Positions 7,895-16,209 are shown, counted from the stretch's first letter. The stretch: DNA of 39,400 nucleotides from an unicellular cyanobacterium SU3 (GCA_002172675.1 NETF01000193.1:1-39400), one strand, 5' to 3'. Notes: a model not told the origin generated them from the letters alone. Translations and numbers: made by a program.

Positions 7895-9472
7895 TCACAA
7901 AGTTAACTTAATTAACCATAATAGCCCTGCAATAATACTTAAACTAAAAGTTAACCAGTCTCCCCATTTCACATATAAAGTTTTGGTAGTTCGAGGATAA
8001 ATTGTCCCTTGATGTAACTCATAAGTATTGATATCTGATATCCATAAAGTGTCCCCTTTCGGGTTAACAATAGCAGAATAACCGGTATTCGTTGCCCTTG
8101 CCATCCATCTATCAGTTTCAATAGCACGAATAACATCTTGTGCATGATGTTGTGCGGGCATAATTTCACTATAATGGGCATTATTAGAAGCGGTAATTAT
8201 AAACTTTCCCCCTGCTTTTGCTTGACGACGAAAATGTTCACTAAAAGCAGATTCATAACAAATTCCTGTAATGGCTTGACCAAAAGGTGTAGTAAATTTT
8301 TGTGCGGTATTTCCTGCCATTAAATGACTATCTAAGGGAGATAATCTATCAATTAATTTTCCTAAAATATCTTCAAACGGAATATACTCCCCAAGGGGAA
8401 CTAATTTGACTTTATCAAAACGACTTAAAACATCTCCTGTTTTATCTATCATAAATAGACTATTCGTATAACTTATATTTTGACTACCAAATGCCCCAAG
8501 AATAACAGGTACTTGTTGCTCTAAAATAGCACGATAAAAAGAACTATTATTAATAATATAGTCTAAATCAAAAGGTAAAGCTGTTTCTGGAGTAATAATT
8601 AAATCAACGTTTTGATTACTAAGTTTTTCATATCCTGTGGTATAACCTTGAATAGCTTTTCGTAACCCTTCAGGATACAATTTTATGGTATTAGGAATAT
8701 TTCCTTGAATAATACCGACATTGATAGCTTTATTTACATCATTAACTAAAGATTGTTGATATAAATAAAATCCCCCTAGATGTAAGCCAATCAATCCTAT
8801 CAAAGCAGTAAAAATTAATAGTAAAAATTGTTTCTTGTTTTGATAATAAATTAAAATAGACTCCGCAAATAATCCATTAATTCCCACAATAGCAGCAGTA
8901 ACAGTCGAATAACCTGATAACTTTGTTAATTGTAAAATGATTAAATTATTAGGACTTTGGGTATAAGATAAAGAAGTCCACCATAACGCCCCTTGATTCC
9001 ACAATAATTCTAATAAACACCAAATAGCTATCCCAAAAAATACCCTTATAATAGCTTGTAATAGATTAGATTGCTTTGTATTTCCTGTTCTTTTAATCCC
9101 AATAAACCAACGAAAACTTATTGACCAAACCGTAACTAATATAGCTCCCCAAATGGTAATAAATAACCAGCAAAAAAGAGCAATTAATAAACTAAAAAGC
9201 CAAGGAACCCCCATCCAAGTCATAGGATGAATACCCGTGATCCAAAATAAACCAAATCCATGATAAGCGAAACCCCAAACAAAAGCGATCGCTGTTTTTT
9301 CATTAATAATAATATTGTTAAATAATGACTTTTTTTTGTTGTAAATCTTGTTACCAGAAATAGTTAATAACCATAAAGGAATTAACGTGATCCAAGCTAA
9401 ATAAAAAGCAGAAAAGGGAGCCGTTGTCAACCCCATTAATAAACCACTGATAGCAACTAATAAAACTTTCAT
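7895..9472 (-). CDS. lnt: Apolipoprotein N-acyltransferase
   Basis: Integral membrane enzyme that adds the third acyl chain to the N-terminal Cys of lipoproteins. About six to eight hydrophobic segments fill residues 1-240, then a nitrilase-fold periplasmic domain. The catalytic triad is visible: Glu296 in ITPETALPF, Lys354 in RFDKVKLVPLGEYIPF and Cys405 in TGICYESAF. A final membrane helix closes the protein (LTFSLSIIAGLLWLIKL). Length 525 is normal. The BMP lipoprotein 3-5 kb downstream would be one client. A HIP1 site occurs near the N-terminal codons. Confidence 0.95.
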   Translation of the reverse strand: MKVLLVAISGLLMGLTTAPFSAFYLAWITLIPLWLLTISGNKIYNKKKSLFNNIIINEKTAIAFVWGFAYHGFGLFWITGIHPMTWMGVPWLFSLLIALFCWLFITIWGAILVTVWSISFRWFIGIKRTGNTKQSNLLQAIIRVFFGIAIWCLLELLWNQGALWWTSLSYTQSPNNLIILQLTKLSGYSTVTAAIVGINGLFAESILIYYQNKKQFLLLIFTALIGLIGLHLGGFYLYQQSLVNDVNKAINVGIIQGNIPNTIKLYPEGLRKAIQGYTTGYEKLSNQNVDLIITPETALPFDLDYIINNSSFYRAILEQQVPVILGAFGSQNISYTNSLFMIDKTGDVLSRFDKVKLVPLGEYIPFEDILGKLIDRLSPLDSHLMAGNTAQKFTTPFGQAITGICYESAFSEHFRRQAKAGGKFIITASNNAHYSEIMPAQHHAQDVIRAIETDRWMARATNTGYSAIVNPKGDTLWISDINTYELHQGTIYPRTTKTLYVKWGDWLTFSLSIIAGLLWLIKLTL

Positions 9473-9498
9473 TGTTAGCCATTAATAATTGATAGAAA

Positions 9499-9526
9499 GT
9501 AGGGGTCAACGGCTGTTGACCCCTAC
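9499..9526. repeat. GTAGGGGTCAAC hairpin, copy 2
   Basis: GTAGGGGTCAAC (9499-9510), loop GGCT, then GTTGACCCCTAC (9515-9526): a perfect 12-bp stem. It lies in the 80-base gap between lnt and the next upstream minus-strand gene. It is the same repeat as at 28594-28635, which has a longer loop, and is close to 2521-2548. There is no T-run after it on the minus strand, so it may be a dispersed repeat more than a terminator. Confidence 0.75.
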
Positions 9527-9552
9527 CATGTTTGTTATGGTTATTATAATGA

Positions 9553-10095
9553 TTATTCAGTATAAGCAGGAAACAAACTACGAGGAAAATCTTGTGCTGA
9601 TAGACAAATATCCATCGCTTTAACGGGACTCATTTCATTTACTTCGTTCGCGGTGGCAATAACACATTCAGAATAAAAACCAGGACGTAAACTCGCACGA
9701 CAGGAATTTAATAACGTTAATAAATTGATTTCTTCCGTATCAGTTTCTGGATCAACCACTGCTAAACTAGGAAGAGCGTTGTAAATATCAGCAACACAGT
9801 TTCCTAAGTCAATAGGCCGTCTAACCTGAAAACAAGCTCTTACAGAGTCACTCCCATTAATAGGGGTTGCATTTGCTATAATACTGACACATTCGGATAA
9901 TTCTTTAGGAATTAGCGCATCAGAACAAGCAATGGCTGCATCGTCTCCTGATACATCAAACTTTTCTAGTTGAGTAATACACACACTATACTGGTTCCAA
10001 TTACCGGCTTTTACAGGAACTGTAAACAGCAAAAAACCCAGAGAAACTGGAAACACTCCTAACCCACGCAATAAATGATTTAATGACATGATCAT
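9553..10095 (-). CDS. Secreted cysteine-rich repeat protein, unknown function
   Basis: Not recognised as a named family. The N terminus is a clear signal peptide (HLLRGLGVFPVSLGFLLFTV, then PVKAG). The mature part of about 145 residues has eight Cys in a regular pattern, roughly four degenerate units built like SECVSIIANATPI..VRACF: a Cys-Val near the start and a second Cys 20-30 residues on. Such spacing suggests disulphide-paired helical repeats in the periplasm or lumen. It may start at Met1 or Met3. It lies 74 bases after the GerMN gene on the same strand. Confidence 0.65.
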   Translation of the reverse strand: MIMSLNHLLRGLGVFPVSLGFLLFTVPVKAGNWNQYSVCITQLEKFDVSGDDAAIACSDALIPKELSECVSIIANATPINGSDSVRACFQVRRPIDLGNCVADIYNALPSLAVVDPETDTEEINLLTLLNSCRASLRPGFYSECVIATANEVNEMSPVKAMDICLSAQDFPRSLFPAYTE

Positions 10096-10169
10096 AACTA
10101 TTTAAGACAGTATCAAAACCCAATCGATAAATCCCTTGGATTTTAACAAAAGATTTGATCAAGTTACGA

Positions 10170-10790
10170 CTATAGTTCAAAATTCTTGTCAAACCACTGA
10201 CGAGTCATCGGTTGTTCAATCATTAACCCTTCTCCTCCCAATAGTTCTAAGGGTTCCCCATCAATAGATAACCAGACTTTAGCATCAGGATTTACACTGG
10301 TGGCAGTATATAATAGTTGCCCTAACCGTCCCATCATGGATGCACTACCCCCTCCTGTGGTAAATTCAGAAGAGAGATTAAGGTGAACCCCTTCCTTGTC
10401 TAATTTAAGGCTTAACAGCTTGGTGTCTGGGGGGATGGTGGTGTCATTTTCAGAACTCTCTGGACCCGATAATAAGCGTGTGACGGCGGTTTCTACTACC
10501 TCTTGATCACTTAGAGACTTTTGTAAAGATAAGGGACTCTCCTCTAATTTTAAGCGATCGCCGGTAGCATCCAACCAGTAAACTTGTCCTCGTTGTTCGG
10601 TGTCAGAGGGTTGACTAACAGGATTTTCTGTGGGAGTTGGGGTATCAGTAGACTTAGTTAAAGTATGAACGGCCCACCAAGTAACGACGGTTCCAGTAGT
10701 TAGCATTGCTGCAATAATTCCGGCAATAAAGCCAATAGAGGAACGATTTTGACGATTATTATCTTGCATATTATTTTTATTATCTTGCAT
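10170..10790 (-). CDS. GerMN-domain membrane protein
   Basis: The N-terminal part has one transmembrane helix (SIGFIAGIIAAMLTTGTVV), then a Pro/Thr-rich linker (DTPTPTENPVSQPSDTEQRG), then a GerMN domain (QVYWLDATGDRLKLEESPL, AVTRLLSGPE, LLSLKLDKEGVHLNLSSEF, GRLGQLLYTATSVN, VWLSIDGEPLELLGGEG). GerMN is named from Bacillus GerM but is common in cyanobacteria, where its role is unclear; an envelope role is likely. The sequence GAGGA sits 8-9 bases before the first ATG, supporting that start. The first codons contain a 21-base tandem duplication, so MQDN is read twice. Confidence 0.82.
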   Translation of the reverse strand: MQDNKNNMQDNNRQNRSSIGFIAGIIAAMLTTGTVVTWWAVHTLTKSTDTPTPTENPVSQPSDTEQRGQVYWLDATGDRLKLEESPLSLQKSLSDQEVVETAVTRLLSGPESSENDTTIPPDTKLLSLKLDKEGVHLNLSSEFTTGGGSASMMGRLGQLLYTATSVNPDAKVWLSIDGEPLELLGGEGLMIEQPMTRQWFDKNFEL

Positions 10791-10895
10791 ATTATTTTCC
10801 TCTTAAAAGTTTTTTTATTCTTCAAGACGATTCTAGCGTAGATAACAGTTCCTGGTGGGATGATTAAGAATTAATAATTAATCGTTAATCTTTAA

Positions 10896-11699
10896 TTATT
10901 CTTCCGATGGACTCAGTCGAAAAAAGGCAGCAATATCGAGGGTTTCATCATTAAGATTGACGTTTAAAATTCTCACTAAAAACCCTTGATCAGCAAAAAG
11001 GTCTAAGGTTAATCTTTCGCTAATTCCTGCTAGTATTATATTAGCAAACCGTGAAGAGAGTTTTCTATCATTAATAATCGCAGTCAGATCAGTTAACTTA
11101 ATCTTTTTCCCTTGTTCTATTGCAAAAGAAACTTCTGCTGAGATGTCTAACTGAGTGGGTTCTTCTCCTTCTACGCCTTCTTGTTCTAATTCAATTTCTA
11201 AAGCTAGACGATTGTCTGTCATAAAATTAATCTGTAATTTTAAAATTTCAAATCGAGGAGCTTCGGGGGGTAAAATAGTATCAATTAACCCTTGTAATTG
11301 TTCTCTAATACTATAAGCTTCTAATGCTGAATTAAGATCATCTTCTTCTATAACCAGACGAAACGCACCTTGAAAGGGTTTATTTAGAGCAGATTGAATA
11401 CTTTTAATATCTGCTACTTCTTGAGCTTTATTAATATCAATGTCAATGGGATCCGTTTCTAAATCAAAGGTATCTATTCTTAAATTATCAATAATTTCTA
11501 TGCCACGACTAGCGATGCGTATCCGATCTATTTTTCCAGAAACCGCTTGATAACTGGGGGTATTATCTACCCTAACTGCTAACGCTTCTACCCTAGAAAC
11601 TTGAGCCCGTAATCGATCAGCTACCACTGCATCAACCACAAATCCAATAGGAGAAATAATGGTGATCAAACTAGACAAAAAAATAGTAAAAACTTCCAT
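10896..11699 (-). CDS. DUF2993 (LmeA-type) lipid-binding-like protein
   Basis: The layout matches DUF2993: a hydrophobic leader (FTIFLSSLITIISPIGFVV), then VVADRLRAQVSRVEALAVRV, GKIDRIRIASRGIEI and paired beta strands such as DTFDLETDPIDIDINKA. The family includes mycobacterial LmeA, which binds phosphoinositides, and is widespread in cyanobacteria. By that relation this is a periplasmic protein that may bind or shuttle lipid; the function is inferred. Length 267 is typical. It lies 105 bases upstream of the GerMN gene and 44 bases after the DUF3067 gene, so one transcript is possible. Confidence 0.8.
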   Translation of the reverse strand: MEVFTIFLSSLITIISPIGFVVDAVVADRLRAQVSRVEALAVRVDNTPSYQAVSGKIDRIRIASRGIEIIDNLRIDTFDLETDPIDIDINKAQEVADIKSIQSALNKPFQGAFRLVIEEDDLNSALEAYSIREQLQGLIDTILPPEAPRFEILKLQINFMTDNRLALEIELEQEGVEGEEPTQLDISAEVSFAIEQGKKIKLTDLTAIINDRKLSSRFANIILAGISERLTLDLFADQGFLVRILNVNLNDETLDIAAFFRLSPSEE

Positions 11700-11743
11700 A
11701 TAATAAGCGTATTTAATTCATTTTCATAGAGGATAACATAGAA

Positions 11744-12058
11744 TTACTCATCTAAAATCCATTCTGAACTTTTTTCTCCTAAATCAAGGGGAATACTCAC
11801 TGCTTTTCCCAGACGGGGACGTTCATTTGTGGTTTCCAAATAATTAATAATTTGTGGTTCACTTCCCCAAGCAGTTAAATAATTTGCGATCGCATTCAAA
11901 TGTTCAAAGTATTCTTGTTCTGTCATGGGAAATGATGCTTGTTCGAGATACTTCCACATCACCTGACAAAAAATCTTACCTTTAACCTTTCTTAGCTGTA
12001 TATCGTAGGATCTTCCCCATTTACTGTACAATAGTTGGTGCAGGTCTTGTCCTGTCAT
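11744..12058 (-). CDS. DUF3067 family protein
   Basis: Small cytoplasmic protein conserved in cyanobacteria and plastid lineages, of unknown function. Recognisable by MTGQDLHQLLYSKWGRSYDI, QVMWKYLEQASFPMTEQEY and the end region RPRLGKAVSIPLDLG. A longer frame opens 6 codons earlier, but AGGGAAG sits a good distance before the ATG at 12058 (minus strand), so that start is chosen (104 aa). A HIP1 site lies in the middle of the gene (11888 region). Confidence 0.85.
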   Translation of the reverse strand: MTGQDLHQLLYSKWGRSYDIQLRKVKGKIFCQVMWKYLEQASFPMTEQEYFEHLNAIANYLTAWGSEPQIINYLETTNERPRLGKAVSIPLDLGEKSSEWILDE

Positions 12059-12109
12059 TTTGCTTCCCTTCATCACAACACTACTTCTTATTGGTTATAA
12101 CAGAAATAA

Positions 12110-12130
12110 CAGTTATCAGTCATCAGTTAT
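12110..12130. repeat. CAGTTATCAGTCATCAGTT repeat, copy 1
   Basis: The 19-mer CAGTTATCAGTCATCAGTT occurs here and again at 15307-15325. It is built from 7-8 base units (CAGTTAT, CAGTCAT), a kind of short tandem repeat seen between genes in many cyanobacteria. Confidence 0.6.
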
Positions 12131-12160
12131 AAATTTTTTTCAATTATTAATTATTTAGTT

Positions 12161-12295
12161 ATGCTTTATTGTCTTAACCCTAGTTGTTATAACCCAGAAA
12201 ATCCTGATACTAATAAAAACTGTCATGGTTGCAGAAAAAAACTCATGTCAAACCAGTCAAGAATATCTGTTTCAAGTTCACTATACAATTATTAA
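12161..12295 (+). pseudogene. Orphan four-cysteine zinc ribbon, likely remnant of a Ser/Thr kinase gene
   Basis: A 44-codon frame from ATG 12161 begins MLYCLNPSCYNPENPD and continues NKNCHGCRKKL. Four Cys in C-x4-C ... C-x2-C spacing with NPENPD match the zinc ribbon that caps many cyanobacterial Ser/Thr protein kinases, where a kinase domain with GQGGFG should follow. Here the frame ends soon after. In the +1 frame the next residues (LFQVHYTIINEKIVG) vaguely resemble the kinase lead-in LLxxRYRIIxxIG, so a frameshift is possible. The next sequence is a hairpin repeat (12306-12370) and no kinase is found. It is best read as a decayed 5' end; a real 44-residue peptide cannot be excluded. Confidence 0.6.
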
Positions 12296-12305
12296 TGAAA
12301 AAATC

Positions 12306-12370
12306 GTAGGGTGGGCAAATCAAAAAGTTATAGGTAATTATAAAAAAGTTAAAACATTTGCCCACCTTAC
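12306..12370. repeat. Large inverted repeat with GTAGG ends
   Basis: GTAGGGTGGGCAAAT (12306-12320) pairs with ATTTGCCCACCTTAC (12356-12370) with one mismatch, enclosing 35 AT-rich bases. Together with the GTAGG/CCTAC hairpins elsewhere in the window it looks like a short non-coding mobile repeat. It sits directly after the kinase zinc-ribbon remnant. The 61-codon frame across it is treated as chance. Confidence 0.65.
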
Positions 12371-12565
12371 AACTTTATTTAGTTCTAAACAATGCTTTTT
12401 ATGTATCTGAAAAGTAGGTAATAGGCGCAAGACTTTTCCATTGTTACTATAATATCATGTCAAGTCAAGAAAATCAAGTATTTTAGAAATAATTTATAAC
12501 GATAATTTATAAAAAATTCTCAATAAAAAATAATGATAAACTCTAGATATTTACAGGAGAATTTT

Positions 12566-13105
12566 ATGAGTTTAAACGGAACATCAAAGAAAATTATAGC
12601 CATACAAGGAGACATCACCGAGCAAGGGGTTGATGCTATTGTTAATGCTGCCAATGAATCATTATTAGGAGGGGGAGGGGTTGACGGGGCCATTCACCAA
12701 GCAGCCGGACCGAGATTATTAGCAGAATGTCGTACTCTAGGAGGGTGCAATGTAGGAGATGCTAAAATAACCAAGGGTTATCAATTACCAGCACAATGGA
12801 TTATTCACACGGTTGGTCCTATTTGGCGTGGCGGTAATCATCAAGAAGATCAATTATTAGCAAGTTGTTACAATCGCTGTTTAGAAATTGCCACAGAAAA
12901 ATGCTTAAAAACCATTGCTTTTCCTGCCATTAGTACAGGAGTTTATGGTTATCCTATGGAATTAGCAACCCCGATCGCAATTCAAACAGTTAAAGACTTT
13001 TTACAAGGAAATACAACCATTCAGCAGGTTATTTTTGTCTGTTTTAGTTTAGAATCTTATGATTGTTATAAACAGTTTCTTGTAAAAATGTTACCCAAAA
13101 AATAG
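12566..13105 (+). CDS. Macro-domain protein (ADP-ribose / O-acetyl-ADP-ribose hydrolase type)
   Basis: Binds ADP-ribose and probably removes acetyl or ADP-ribosyl groups, as in E. coli YmdB. The macro fold is clear: IAIQGDITEQGVDAIVNAAN, the glycine-rich loop LLGGGGVDGAIHQAAGP, GDAKITKGYQLPAQWIIHTV, and the second loop FPAISTGVYGYP. Asn in VNAAN and the GGGGVDG loop are the expected ligand contacts. AGGAGA at 12555-12560 stands just before ATG 12566, so that start is chosen (179 aa) over an upstream in-frame ATG at 12533. Monocistronic, with its own terminator. Confidence 0.93.
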   Translation: MSLNGTSKKIIAIQGDITEQGVDAIVNAANESLLGGGGVDGAIHQAAGPRLLAECRTLGGCNVGDAKITKGYQLPAQWIIHTVGPIWRGGNHQEDQLLASCYNRCLEIATEKCLKTIAFPAISTGVYGYPMELATPIAIQTVKDFLQGNTTIQQVIFVCFSLESYDCYKQFLVKMLPKK

Positions 13106-13128
13106 GGTGAGTTTTCCTCACCCCGTTT
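13105..13128 (+). terminator. Hairpin terminator after the macro-domain gene
   Basis: GGGTGAG (13105-13111), loop TTTTC, CTCACCC (13117-13123), then CGTTTAAC. It overlaps the last base of the stop codon and lies between converging genes, so it may serve both strands. Confidence 0.7.
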
Positions 13129-13132
13129 AACT

Positions 13133-13711
13133 TTAATTTTTAACTTCTACCATTTCGATAATTCTCTCATCAATATCCTTCACCAAAAAATTAAGGGGTT
13201 TTCTACGACGAACTTTATATTTTAACCGTCTCGACTCAACCCTTAACAAAATATCTTCTAAACATTCATTATCAAAACATACATGGCGTTGCCGATTTTT
13301 TGCTCCATAACTTGCCCCTCCGATAATATGGAGTTGGGTATTTTTTTTCAATTGATACCATAGTCCATCCCCGGCACCATAGTTACTGGTAGCTGTAGCG
13401 GTGGGTGTGGCAGTCATATAAAAAGGATCGACCCCTGCCGTTCCTAAAGTTTGTTCATAATTGTAATAATAATGAAGAGGAACATCGGCCACATTTAACT
13501 GTAATAACCCCTCGTAAAATTGTCGGGCAACCTCCATATCAGATACCATGATGGTGTAGACTTTTGGCGCAGTGGTCAAAAACATCCACATAGCCAAACC
13601 ATAAGCAGCCAATAACATCACCATGATGCCTTGAGTGGAGAAAACGCTATCGATGGGCAAAAATGCTGCTAAATAATTGTATGTTAGGTTAAGGTGTGTC
13701 ACTATAGTCAT
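13133..13711 (-). CDS. VOC/glyoxalase-like protein with N-terminal membrane segment
   Basis: The N terminus has a hydrophobic segment (GIMVMLLAAYGLAMWMFLTT, about 28-47). The rest starts like a vicinal-oxygen-chelate module (KVYTIMVSDMEVARQFYEGL) and ends with DNECLEDILLRVESRRLKYK and FLVKDIDERIIEMVEV. The metal-binding residues of true glyoxalases are not obvious, so an enzymatic role is doubtful. It resembles a conserved cyanobacterial glyoxalase-annotated family. It converges on the macro-domain gene, with about 27 bases between. Confidence 0.65.
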   Translation of the reverse strand: MTIVTHLNLTYNYLAAFLPIDSVFSTQGIMVMLLAAYGLAMWMFLTTAPKVYTIMVSDMEVARQFYEGLLQLNVADVPLHYYYNYEQTLGTAGVDPFYMTATPTATATSNYGAGDGLWYQLKKNTQLHIIGGASYGAKNRQRHVCFDNECLEDILLRVESRRLKYKVRRRKPLNFLVKDIDERIIEMVEVKN

Positions 13712-13948
13712 AGATTAAGGATGAGAACGATATGAGTTCGTTCTACTTTACTACAAATTAAACTTTTTTTAAGATAAGACAACAGATTAAACATCAGATG
13801 TCAAATTTTATCTTTTGATTTTATCCAATTATTCCTTAAAAAGGCAACAACAAGTCTTATTCTTAAAAATCAATATGATTATAATACAGTATAAAAAAAT
13901 ATAGCGTTAATTGATACTGATCCTGAAAATCATCCTTTTCAAATTATT

Positions 13949-14605
13949 ATGAAATCAGATCCTAATCGAATTTTACGATTAATTCCCCTCTTTGCTGGTA
14001 GTTTAGGGGGTATCCTTTTGTTAATCAATCGTTTGATGACGGTACAGTTAACTGAGTCTCAAGCAAGATCCGATGTCTTAGGGGTGATCTTAAGTGGTGT
14101 CTTAATTTTAGTCGGATTAATTTGGCAACAAATTCAACCGCGATCGCCGGATGCCGTGATCCTAGAAGGAGAAGAAGGTATCGAATTTAACCCTAATCTC
14201 CCCGATTCTATCAAAACAGAACTCGCCTGGGCCTCTCATCTGGTATTAAGTAATACCGTTACTCGATCTTTAGTCGTGTATTATCAGAATACAGTATTGC
14301 TCCGCCGAGGTGTCTTAGGTCCTAAGGGCGAAGTGACTCCAGGCAAAATCTTACAACGGGTTCTAGAAACCCAAAAACCTGTTTATCTGGTCAATTTAAA
14401 CCTTTATCCAGGCAAAATTGAATTCGATTATTTACCTCAAAACACACAAGGGGTAATTTGTCAACCCCTGGGAAACCGTGGGGCGATGATTTTAGGGGCG
14501 AATGTGCCTCGAAGTTATACCAAACAGGATGAAAACTGGATCGAAGGCATTGCCGATAAACTCACGTTAACCTTAGACACTGAGTTAAACTCAATTAGAT
14601 TGTAA
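13949..14605 (+). CDS. CCB2/CCB4-family cofactor-assembly protein (cytochrome b6 haem c_n attachment)
   Basis: Two membrane helices lie at the N terminus (RLIPLFAGSLGGILLLINRL and LGVILSGVLILVGLIW), followed by a soluble domain with PDSIKTELAWASHLVLSNT, SLVVYYQNTVLLRRGVLG, GVICQPLGNRGAMILGANVP and DENWIEGIADKLTLTL. This matches the CCB2/CCB4 family, which in algae and plants is needed for covalent haem attachment to cytochrome b6. A thylakoid location is inferred. The 237-base upstream gap is AT-rich. A HIP1 site lies in the coding region near 14141. Confidence 0.8.
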   Translation: MKSDPNRILRLIPLFAGSLGGILLLINRLMTVQLTESQARSDVLGVILSGVLILVGLIWQQIQPRSPDAVILEGEEGIEFNPNLPDSIKTELAWASHLVLSNTVTRSLVVYYQNTVLLRRGVLGPKGEVTPGKILQRVLETQKPVYLVNLNLYPGKIEFDYLPQNTQGVICQPLGNRGAMILGANVPRSYTKQDENWIEGIADKLTLTLDTELNSIRL

Positions 14606-14686
14606 CAAGAAAATTCCTAAAGGGAACATTAAAATTAGAACGACTGTCGACTATCTATGGCCAACCTCTAACCCCCATGATGAACC

Positions 14687-15304
14687 ATGAGTAAAACCCC
14701 TAATAATTCTCCTTTGGTGGCGACTGAGATGGGAACTGATTATACTGCCTATCATCATCACCATAACAGTTACTGGCAACCCAAAGAGACATCTGAGTCT
14801 TCATTTTACTATTTTGCCTATGGCTCGTGTATGTGTCCAGTGGACTTAAAGCGAACCTTTGGGGAAAATACCCATAATTATGTGGTAGGAACCGGTATTT
14901 TAGAAGGCTATCGCTTAGGGTTTTATCGTCGTTCCCTGCGTCGTAATTGTGGGGCTTTAGATGTTGTACCCGATGCCAATGCTAAAGTAGAAGGGGTACT
15001 GTATCGACTCCCCTGGCGGTTTAGCGATCGCCTTGATGAAAGAGAAGAAGTTCCTCGCAATGGTTATCGTCGCGAATATGTCACCATCCACAGTCAAGGA
15101 AAAGTTTATACTAATGTGAGAACCTACGTAGTAATTGATAAATTATCCCAAGAATTGGCACCTAATGATTGGTATCTTAATGTCGTATTACGGGGTGCTG
15201 TTACCTGTGGATTATCGGAAGATTATTGCTGGAATTTGTTTAATCATATGTATCAATTACAAATACAACAAAAATCATTAATTGCTGTTGATGAGTATGC
15301 TTAA
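14687..15304 (+). CDS. Gamma-glutamylcyclotransferase-like (AIG2/GGCT fold) protein
   Basis: The motif FYYFAYGSCMCPVDLKRTFG near residue 40 is the GGCT nucleotide-like loop (YGSN/C..). RLGFYRRSL, GVLYRLPWRFSDRLDEREEV with the likely catalytic Glu, and NGYRREYVTIHSQGKV follow in the usual order. An N-terminal tail of about 40 residues, rich in His and Asn (AYHHHHNSYW), precedes the fold. The substrate is unknown; family members cleave gamma-glutamyl peptides. Repeats separate it from the SDR gene downstream. Confidence 0.82.
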   Translation: MSKTPNNSPLVATEMGTDYTAYHHHHNSYWQPKETSESSFYYFAYGSCMCPVDLKRTFGENTHNYVVGTGILEGYRLGFYRRSLRRNCGALDVVPDANAKVEGVLYRLPWRFSDRLDEREEVPRNGYRREYVTIHSQGKVYTNVRTYVVIDKLSQELAPNDWYLNVVLRGAVTCGLSEDYCWNLFNHMYQLQIQQKSLIAVDEYA

Positions 15305-15306
15305 AT

Positions 15307-15334
15307 CAGTTATCAGTCATCAGTTTTCAGTTAT
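15307..15334. repeat. CAGTTATCAGTCATCAGTT repeat, copy 2
   Basis: Shares 19 identical bases with 12110-12128, followed by another CAGTTAT unit. Occupies the gap between the cyclotransferase-like and SDR genes. Confidence 0.6.
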
Positions 15335-15378
15335 AGGTCACTGGTAACTCTTCACTGAATAACCCTCAGAAAATTGCG

Positions 15379-16134
15379 ATGATGAAAGAAGATTCAGCTA
15401 AAAAAGTAGCGTTAATCACCGGTGCATCTAGCGGTATTGGAGAAGCCATCGCCCGTCGTTTAGCAAAGGAAAATTACCGTTTAGTTGTGTGTGCGCGTCG
15501 TCAAGAAAGATTAGATAAATTAACTGAGAAATTAAAAGAAAAAAATAGTGACATATTAGCCTTAAAAGTTGATTTACGTCAAGAAGCAGAAATTTTAACG
15601 ATGTTTAACACCATTCGTCAGCAATGGGGTGGGGTAGATGTATTAATAAATAATGCAGGTTTGGGACATAAAGAACCCTTGATGACAGGAGAAACAGAAG
15701 CATGGCGAGAAATGTTAGAAGTGAATGTCTTAGCTTTATGTATTTGTACCCGTGAAGCCATCAAAGATATCAGCGATCGCTTTAGCGAAGGCCATATTAT
15801 TCATATTAGTTCCATGTCCGGTCATCGTATTCCTTTGTACAGTGGGGTTTATGCTGCCAGTAAATACGCAGTAAGAGCATTAACAGAAGGGTTACGACAA
15901 GAATTAAGAGAAGCCAATAAAAACATCAAAATTTCGTCTATTAGTCCGGGGTTTGTTGAGACAGAGTTTGCTGAAAAATATAGCAATAGTAAAGAAAAAG
16001 CACAAGAACTGTATAGTCGTTTTTCAATGCTACAACCTGAAGATATTGCTAACGCCGTTTACTATATTTTATCCCAACCTGACTATGTACAAATTCATGA
16101 TATTTTGCTACGTCCTACTCAACAGAAAAGTTAA
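15379..16134 (+). CDS. Short-chain dehydrogenase/reductase, YdfG-like
   Basis: NAD(P)-dependent oxidoreductase with a Rossmann fold. TGASSGIGEAIARRLA (residues 14-29) binds the cofactor; CARRQERL, with Arg after the second strand, suggests NADP. NNAG is at 91-94, and the catalytic residues are Ser145 in HISSMSG and Tyr158/Lys162 in YAASK. Length 251 is typical of classical SDRs. The closest-looking described group is the 3-hydroxy-acid dehydrogenase YdfG type; the substrate is not predictable. Two adjacent ATG codons could start it. Confidence 0.9.
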   Translation: MMKEDSAKKVALITGASSGIGEAIARRLAKENYRLVVCARRQERLDKLTEKLKEKNSDILALKVDLRQEAEILTMFNTIRQQWGGVDVLINNAGLGHKEPLMTGETEAWREMLEVNVLALCICTREAIKDISDRFSEGHIIHISSMSGHRIPLYSGVYAASKYAVRALTEGLRQELREANKNIKISSISPGFVETEFAEKYSNSKEKAQELYSRFSMLQPEDIANAVYYILSQPDYVQIHDILLRPTQQKS

Positions 16135-16162
16135 ATTTTATTGATAAATTGGGGTTAAGTGC

Positions 16163-16200
16163 GATCGCCTTTTCACTCATTAGATAGGCGATCATTTTTT
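16163..16200 (+). terminator. Hairpin terminator with a HIP1-derived stem
   Basis: GATCGCCT (16163-16170) pairs with AGGCGATC (16186-16193) and is followed by ATTTTTT. The left arm is part of a HIP1 octamer at 16161-16168. It lies between the converging SDR and HEAT-repeat genes. Confidence 0.65.
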
Positions 16201-16209
16201 ATTATATTT

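Noticed and set aside
12225-12410. 61-codon plus-strand frame across the inverted repeat
   Set aside because: Most of it translates repeat DNA; only its first 25 codons may be a shifted piece of the kinase remnant.
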